From an uncultured bacterium (GTDB lineage: Bacteria > Bacillota > Clostridia > Oscillospirales > Oscillospiraceae): a stretch of DNA of 64,000 nt. Shown here piece after piece: positions 59,172 to 64,000 of this stretch; within the stretch, counting starts at the first letter, position 1; every line of letters starts with the position of its first letter. The stretch is taken from positions 1-64,000 of the forward strand of contig CANDCH010000004.1 in assembly GCA_947383145.1 (NCBI GenBank), in the 5' to 3' direction. The position numbers and the translations under genes are program-made. The notes under the pieces are model-generated. The model ran no database searches, was not told the DNA's origin, and worked only from the letters and a program-made list of their open reading frames with translations.

Positions 59172-61610
59172 TCACTCCCCCTTGGGCGTGGTGTGGGAGA
59201 AGTAGGTCCAGTCGGAATAGTAATCCTTCCCGTCCACCGACTTCATGGCACGGACGCCGTAATAATAGGTTTTGCCGGACGTGAGCGATTTATAACCGTC
59301 CTCCAAATCCTCCACCGTGCCGCCAACCTTGATCTCCTTGTGGCTGGCGTCCTTGAACAGGGCGGTTTCATACTGGTCCGCGCCGTCCACCGGGTCCCAG
59401 GAGAAGCGGGTCCTGGTGGGGTCATCCTTGATGATTTTGATGTTTTTGGGCGCTTCCAGCGTGACGCCGGGGGTGGGCTCGGCCTCCTCCTCGGGCGTTT
59501 TGTGGGAGAAATAGCTCCAGTCGGAATAGTAGTCCTTGCCATCCACGGTTTTCATCGCCCGGACGCCGTAATAGTAGGTCTTGCCGGGCGTGAGCGATTT
59601 ATAACCGTCCTCCAAATCCTCCACCGTGCCGCCAACCTTGATCTCCTTGTGGCTGGCGTCCTTGAACAGGGCGGTTTCATACTGGTCCGCGCCGTCCACC
59701 GGGTCCCAGGAGAAGCGGGTCCTGGTGGGGTCATCCTTGATGATTTTGATGTTTTTGGGCGCTTCCAGCGTGACGCCGGGGGTGGGCTTGGGCGTAGGCG
59801 TGGGCTTGGGAGTGGGGCTGGGCGTGGGCTGGGCGGACTCCTTGGGCGTGGTGTGGGAGAAATAGGTCCAGTCGGAGTAGTAATCCTCGCCGTCCACGGT
59901 TTTTACTGACCGCACGCCGTAATAATAGGTCTTGCCGGAAGTCATCGTCTTATAGCCCATGGAGGCCTGCGTCCGAAAGCTGCTCAGCCAGGTCTCCGTA
60001 TACTCGGCGTCCTTGAACAAGATCACCTGGTACTGGTCCGCATCGTCCACCGGGTTCCAGGAGAAGTGGGTGGAGTCCGGCTCGTCCTTGGTGATTTTGA
60101 TGTTTTTGGGCGCGGCCACCGTGATCTTGGGGGCAGGCGTGGGGGTGGGCTGGGCCGCCTCCGCCTTGGTGCCGAGGACCAGGAACTCCGACCAATCGGA
60201 CACGCGCTCGCCGTCCTCCGCCCGCACCCGCACCGCCAGGGAGGAGTGGGAGCCGTAGGTGACGTTGACGCCGGTATCCTCAAAGGACTTGCTGAGCTGT
60301 AAGGTCTCCTTGTCGCCGGAGTACAGCTCCACCGTGTACTGGGCGGCCCCGTCTACGGGGTCCCACTCCACGGGGATGGACTTGCCGTCGTCCTCGCCGT
60401 CGGCTCGGAGGTTCTGAGGGACGCCCAGCTGCTCCCCGCCGCCGGAGCCGTTCAGGTCGTACTCGGTGGGGATGTAATCCTTCTGGGACAGGCTGGGGGC
60501 CCAGTCTGCCAGTTCCGCGCCGAAGGTGTGCTGGGCGCTCTCGTTGTCCCGGGCCTTGGCGGTGATCTCGCCCACGTTGAAATAGGTGCGCTTGGGGGAG
60601 TCGTTGTCCTGGCTGTTTTCATTCCACAGCACGTCCACCACGTAGTAATTGCCGTCGTCAAACTTGACCACGTTCCAGGCGTGGATGTCGTTGAGGGCCA
60701 CCATGGCGTCGATGCCCACGGCGTTCATCATGGCGCAGAAGGTCTCGGAGTAGCCGGCGCAGACCGTCCGCTCCAGCAGAACCGCGGAGTACATGGACTG
60801 GTAGAAGGGCTCGTCCTCATCGTACTCCAGCTTGCGGCACAGCAGGTCGTTGGCGGCCAGCTCTTTCTGCCAGCTGGTGACCTCGTCGTCGCTGATGGAC
60901 TCAATCCAGCCGTCCAGCTTGTCAAACAGCTCGTTGGTGGTTTTGGTCCGGGTCTCGCCGTCGGCGAACTTCTCGTACATCATGGGGAACATGGACGTGC
61001 CGGAGGTGGCCGCCCCATTGCGCAGGAAGTAGTACTGGGGGTTATTGAACTTGAACCAGTAGAACAGGTCCTGAGCCTGGTCCCTGCTCAGGTTCAGGTC
61101 GCCGTAGGAGACCGCGTTTCCGTAGTAGAAATACTTGCCGGCGTCTCCGCCCCGGTAGCCGTTCACACCTGTCTCCAGATATGTCCGGCAGCAGGCGTCG
61201 TAGCGGTCGTACAAGGTCCTTTCGGCGGCGGTCATGCCCTCGGTGGCAATGCTGCTGGAGTATCGGCCCCAATTCCGCTGGTCCACCTCGCCGCCCATGG
61301 GGTTGCGCTCATAGGCTTCCCAGAGCTCGTCGGCGCCGAGGGCGATCCGCTCGGCCTCCTCGCCCGAGATCTCCTGGAATTCCATACGCATGGCGCCCGC
61401 CGACAGGGTGGCCGCCGAGATCAGGGCCCGGGCGTCCTCAACGGATATGTAGCCCGCGGGCACGTAACCCTCCGGCACATAACCCTCGGGCGGGTTGTTC
61501 TTACCGGAGAACATCCCCGCCAGCATCGTGGTCACGACGCTGGCCAGGACGGCCACCGCGGCAATCAGCGCAATGAGACCTTTTTTGTCTGGCTTTTTCT
61601 GTGGTTCCAA
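59172..61610 (-). CDS. Transglutaminase-like protein with fibronectin type III repeats
   Basis: A 812-residue envelope protein. Signal anchor GLIALIAAVAVLASVVTTML (12-31), a helical region, then a transglutaminase-like domain with Cys in TVCAGYSETFCAMM near 285, His in NDIHAWNVVKFDDG near 312 and Asp in YYVVDVLWNE. Four fibronectin-type domains follow, separated by Pro/Thr linkers (TPSPTPKPTPTPKPTPG). The last two are almost identical, encoded by a 309-bp tandem repeat. TTG start 61610 with AAGGAG ahead. Likely a surface peptidase or crosslinker. Confidence 0.85.
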   Translation of the reverse strand: MEPQKKPDKKGLIALIAAVAVLASVVTTMLAGMFSGKNNPPEGYVPEGYVPAGYISVEDARALISAATLSAGAMRMEFQEISGEEAERIALGADELWEAYERNPMGGEVDQRNWGRYSSSIATEGMTAAERTLYDRYDACCRTYLETGVNGYRGGDAGKYFYYGNAVSYGDLNLSRDQAQDLFYWFKFNNPQYYFLRNGAATSGTSMFPMMYEKFADGETRTKTTNELFDKLDGWIESISDDEVTSWQKELAANDLLCRKLEYDEDEPFYQSMYSAVLLERTVCAGYSETFCAMMNAVGIDAMVALNDIHAWNVVKFDDGNYYVVDVLWNENSQDNDSPKRTYFNVGEITAKARDNESAQHTFGAELADWAPSLSQKDYIPTEYDLNGSGGGEQLGVPQNLRADGEDDGKSIPVEWDPVDGAAQYTVELYSGDKETLQLSKSFEDTGVNVTYGSHSSLAVRVRAEDGERVSDWSEFLVLGTKAEAAQPTPTPAPKITVAAPKNIKITKDEPDSTHFSWNPVDDADQYQVILFKDAEYTETWLSSFRTQASMGYKTMTSGKTYYYGVRSVKTVDGEDYYSDWTYFSHTTPKESAQPTPSPTPKPTPTPKPTPGVTLEAPKNIKIIKDDPTRTRFSWDPVDGADQYETALFKDASHKEIKVGGTVEDLEDGYKSLTPGKTYYYGVRAMKTVDGKDYYSDWSYFSHKTPEEEAEPTPGVTLEAPKNIKIIKDDPTRTRFSWDPVDGADQYETALFKDASHKEIKVGGTVEDLEDGYKSLTSGKTYYYGVRAMKSVDGKDYYSDWTYFSHTTPKGE
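59281..59479 (-). repeat. 309-bp tandem unit, copy A (199 bp apparently identical)
   Basis: It matches 59590-59788 base for base as far as I can read, at an offset of 309 bp (103 codons). It encodes the last fibronectin-type domain. Confidence 0.9.
59590..59788 (-). repeat. 309-bp tandem unit, copy B
   Basis: Partner of 59281-59479. It encodes the third fibronectin-type domain; the linkers flanking the two copies differ in length. Confidence 0.9.
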
Positions 61611-61732
61611 AATTCTCTCTCCTTTTCTCTTCTTCTCTGCGCTCCGTCCGTTCCGCCGCGCGTCCCTGCTCTCCGCTCCGCCGGCGGGCTTCGGAGCGCG
61701 GTGGAATTAACATCATACCATTATCCCGAAAC

Positions 61733-64000
61733 TCAGTCAAGCGCCTCCACGCGGGGGCGGCGCAGCGCCTCATCCAGCACCTGATACAGCTTATCCACCT
61801 CCACAGGCTTGGACAGATGCCCGTTCATGCCGCAGGCCACGGACTTTTTCAGGTCGTCGTCAAAGGCGTTTGCCGACATGGCGATGATGGGCAGGGTCCG
61901 GCAGTCCTCCCGCTCCATGGCCCGGATGGTCCGGGTGGCCTCCAGGCCGTCCATCACCGGCATCATAATATCCATCAGCACCACGTCATAGGTTCCGGGC
62001 GGCGTGGTGCGGATGCGCTCCACCGCCTGCGCGCCGTCATAGACGCAGTCCACCTCAAAGCCCCGCTCCTCCAGAAGGCACTGGGCGATCTCGGCATTCA
62101 GCTCGTTGTCCTCCACCACCAGAATCCGGCGGCCGTCAAAGGAGAGCTCCTCCCGCGTGTCCCGGCTCTCCACCGGGCTGCCCAGGGCCAGCGGAATGGC
62201 AAAGCTGAAGGTGCTGCCCTCGCCCAGGGCGCTGTCCAGGCGGATATTGCTCCCCATCATCTGCACCAGGCGGCTGCTGATGGACAGCCCCAGCCCGGTG
62301 CCCTGCTGCTTGGACGGGCTGGCCCCCGCCTGCTCAAAGGCGCGGAACACCCGCTCCTGTTCCTCCTTCGCGATGCCCACGCCGGTGTCGGCGACGGCGA
62401 AGTAGACCTGCGCCTCCTCCTCCACAGACTCCAGCTCCCGCACGGTAAGCACAATCCGCCCCTCTGCGGGGGTGAACTTCACGGCGTTGCCAAGCAGGTT
62501 GATCAGCACCTGACTGATCCGCATCCGATCGGCAAAAAACCATCTGTGGGTCAGGACAGTATCCCGCACAAGCCTGATCCCTTTGGCGGAAACCTGCGGC
62601 ATAACCAGCTCCTGAATGGTGTCCAGCATCTCGTTCATGTCAAAGTCCAGAGGCTCCAGCTTCATCTTCCCGCTCTCAATTTTGGACATATCCAAAATGT
62701 CGTTGATGAGGCCAAGCAGGTAGCCGGAGGAGGACTGGATCTTTTGCAGGCAGTCCATCACCCGCTCCTGACTCTGGTCCTTTTGAAGCGCGATGGCCGT
62801 CATGCCGATGATCCCGTTCATGGGCGTGCGGATTTCATGACTCATCCGGGAAAGGAACTCGGATTTTGCGCGGCTGGCAATGTCGTGCTGCTGCTGGTTC
62901 AGCTGGCTTTGGATCACCCGGCCCAGCTCCGCCAGATCCTGATAGGCCTCCGAACCGTCCATAACGGAAGCCGGCACATCCAAAATGCACAGGTTTCCAA
63001 TGTAGCTCCCGCCGTCGTACATGGGCAGAACCACGCCCCGCCGCTCCCGTTCCACGCACAAAAACCGCTGAAACACCCCCCGGCGGCTGTCCTCTTCAGA
63101 GAAATACCGAACCTCTTTCCCGTCCAGCCAGGTGAAAAACGCCCGTTTCTCCTCCTCCGTGTACTTGGTCACGCTCTGGGCGGCGCAGGTCCCATCCCGG
63201 CGCCACTGGCAGCTGAGATAATTGGAATTGAAATCCGGACGAAGCAGTGACACCTGCACGCCCCCCGCGCGGTAAAACCGCCCGATTTTACGGATCATCA
63301 GCGCCATCTGGGCGGGGAAGTCGGCCCCCTTGCCAAACAGGTTCAGGGCCACCGACACCAGGCTCACCTCGTCGCCATAGCCCAGACTGTTGGTCTCGTG
63401 GGCCTGGAGCGGGGGCAGCGGAGCGCGGCGCTCCGGGGGGAGCGCTCCAAACAGAAGATACTGCCTCCCCGCGCCCGGGCGCACCAGCCCCCGGGCCAGC
63501 TTGGCCATGCGGATGGACCGCTCCGTATCCTGCCCCTTCCCCGCCCCGGCCAGCCCAGCCCGCACGCGGACGGAAAAGGTCTCCTCCTGAAAACACGCGG
63601 CGGCCGCCTCCAGCAGTTCCCGGATAAACCGCTCCGCCCGCGCCTCGGTCATGCCCTCCAGCCAGAGCACAAACTCGTCCCGGTTCAGGCGCAGCGCCAC
63701 GGTGCGGCAGCCCTCCGCCTCCTCCAGCGCCTGACAGCGCTCCCGGACCAGCCCGCCCAGCTCCTCCAGAATCATGTCGCCAAATACGATGCCGTTCTTC
63801 TCGTTGATCTGGCTCAGCCGGTCCAGATACAAATCGGCCGCCACGCCCTCCGGCCGCTCCCTCCGGCAGGCGGACAATTCCTCCAGTCCGGCGCTGTAGA
63901 CATACAGGCCGGTGACGCCGTCCACCCTGTTTTTCCGAAGCTGTTCCGCCTCCCGCTCCTTCTGCTCCTGGATGCTGCGGATGCTGCCCACCAGCCGCCA
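61733..64000 (-). CDS. Hybrid histidine kinase/response regulator with degenerate GGDEF-like domain (5' part beyond window)
   Basis: At least 755 residues; the frame is open to the right edge, where WRLVGSIRSIQEQK looks like the end of a PAS domain. In order: GGDEF-fold domain with RLNRDEFVLWLEG in place of GGDEF, hence probably inactive; a GAF-like region; HisKA with phospho-acceptor His in SRMSHEIRTPMNGIIG; HATPase with NLLGNAVKFTP, DTGVGI and GTGLGLSIS; receiver domain with ILVVEDNELNAEIA and VVLMDIMMPVMDG. No output DNA-binding domain. Stimulus unknown. Confidence 0.9.
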   Translation of the reverse strand, partial: WRLVGSIRSIQEQKEREAEQLRKNRVDGVTGLYVYSAGLEELSACRRERPEGVAADLYLDRLSQINEKNGIVFGDMILEELGGLVRERCQALEEAEGCRTVALRLNRDEFVLWLEGMTEARAERFIRELLEAAAACFQEETFSVRVRAGLAGAGKGQDTERSIRMAKLARGLVRPGAGRQYLLFGALPPERRAPLPPLQAHETNSLGYGDEVSLVSVALNLFGKGADFPAQMALMIRKIGRFYRAGGVQVSLLRPDFNSNYLSCQWRRDGTCAAQSVTKYTEEEKRAFFTWLDGKEVRYFSEEDSRRGVFQRFLCVERERRGVVLPMYDGGSYIGNLCILDVPASVMDGSEAYQDLAELGRVIQSQLNQQQHDIASRAKSEFLSRMSHEIRTPMNGIIGMTAIALQKDQSQERVMDCLQKIQSSSGYLLGLINDILDMSKIESGKMKLEPLDFDMNEMLDTIQELVMPQVSAKGIRLVRDTVLTHRWFFADRMRISQVLINLLGNAVKFTPAEGRIVLTVRELESVEEEAQVYFAVADTGVGIAKEEQERVFRAFEQAGASPSKQQGTGLGLSISSRLVQMMGSNIRLDSALGEGSTFSFAIPLALGSPVESRDTREELSFDGRRILVVEDNELNAEIAQCLLEERGFEVDCVYDGAQAVERIRTTPPGTYDVVLMDIMMPVMDGLEATRTIRAMEREDCRTLPIIAMSANAFDDDLKKSVACGMNGHLSKPVEVDKLYQVLDEALRRPRVEALD

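Noticed and set aside
59172-59900. Regular repeats that might suggest a CRISPR array
   Set aside because: The unit is 309 bp, in frame within a coding gene and encodes fibronectin-type domains. No array of short repeats and spacers is present in the window.

Overview
The window is a GC-rich stretch (about 60% by eye) of a spore-forming member of the Clostridia, most likely an Oscillospiraceae relative of the Flavonifractor/Lawsonibacter kind. The evidence is a SCIFF peptide with its radical SAM maturase (a signature of Clostridia), cotJ spore-coat genes, CwlD, SpoIIM-like and SpoIVFA/FB-like genes, SigH, a tig-clpP-clpX-lon-engB cluster and a his operon with HisZ plus short HisG. The family-level placement is inference.

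Layout. 1-2.5 kb: minus-strand AmmeMemoRadiSam genes (radical SAM enzyme cut by the window edge; a Memo-AMMECR1 fusion) and a half-size EamA transporter. 2.5-9.1 kb: a type I restriction-modification operon hsdM-hsdS-(AT-rich membrane-anchored unknown)-hsdR. 9.2-15.4 kb: an integrated mobilizable element with a DUF6809 protein, sigma-70-like protein, RepA-like ATPase, a 560-bp structured region with two 79-nt repeats, MobC, relaxase, a small SHOCT-like protein and a large serine recombinase. Its right end lies inside the spore-coat gene cotJC, of which only the first 64 codons remain next to a CotJA-CotJB fusion gene. The missing cotJC 3' part is not in the window, so the inserted DNA (perhaps including the restriction system and the genes at the left edge) continues leftward, or a rearrangement has occurred.

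16.2-23.8 kb: scfA-scfB (SCIFF), SpoIIM-like gene with a candidate sigma-E promoter, xerD, ruvC-ruvA-(broken kinase)-ruvB, sigH and a zinc-ribbon protein. 24-30 kb: purB and ATP-type pfkA converge on a minus-strand fba-PPi-type phosphofructokinase operon; then an amidase-domain protein, a GNAT and a XerC-like recombinase. 31-36 kb: a small Cys protein overlapping radA, cwlD, a TrmK-Nif3 fusion, a DUF1858 protein and tRNA-Gln.

35.5-49 kb is minus-strand housekeeping: the proteostasis operon tig-clpP-clpX-lon-engB-fumarylacetoacetase-like, then yraN, rnhB, ylqF and rplS, with thrC, a dipeptidase and a phosphoesterase. 48.4-50 kb holds an M50/M23 protease pair resembling SpoIVFB/SpoIVFA with a candidate sigma-E promoter. 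50.1-50.6 kb holds tRNA-Gly and, divergently, a free-standing transcription unit for a 27-residue peptide. 50.6-58.6 kb is a his operon (hisZ-G-D-B-H-A-[FlaR-like kinase]-F-I-E) ending in a Bax-inhibitor-1 membrane protein. The right end has a GNAT, a transglutaminase/fibronectin-type-III surface protein with a near-perfect 309-bp tandem repeat, and a hybrid histidine kinase cut by the edge.

Most notable: the mobile element interrupting cotJC, the duplicated structured element before mobC, and the 27-residue peptide gene. No CRISPR array, rRNA or metabolite riboswitch was recognised.
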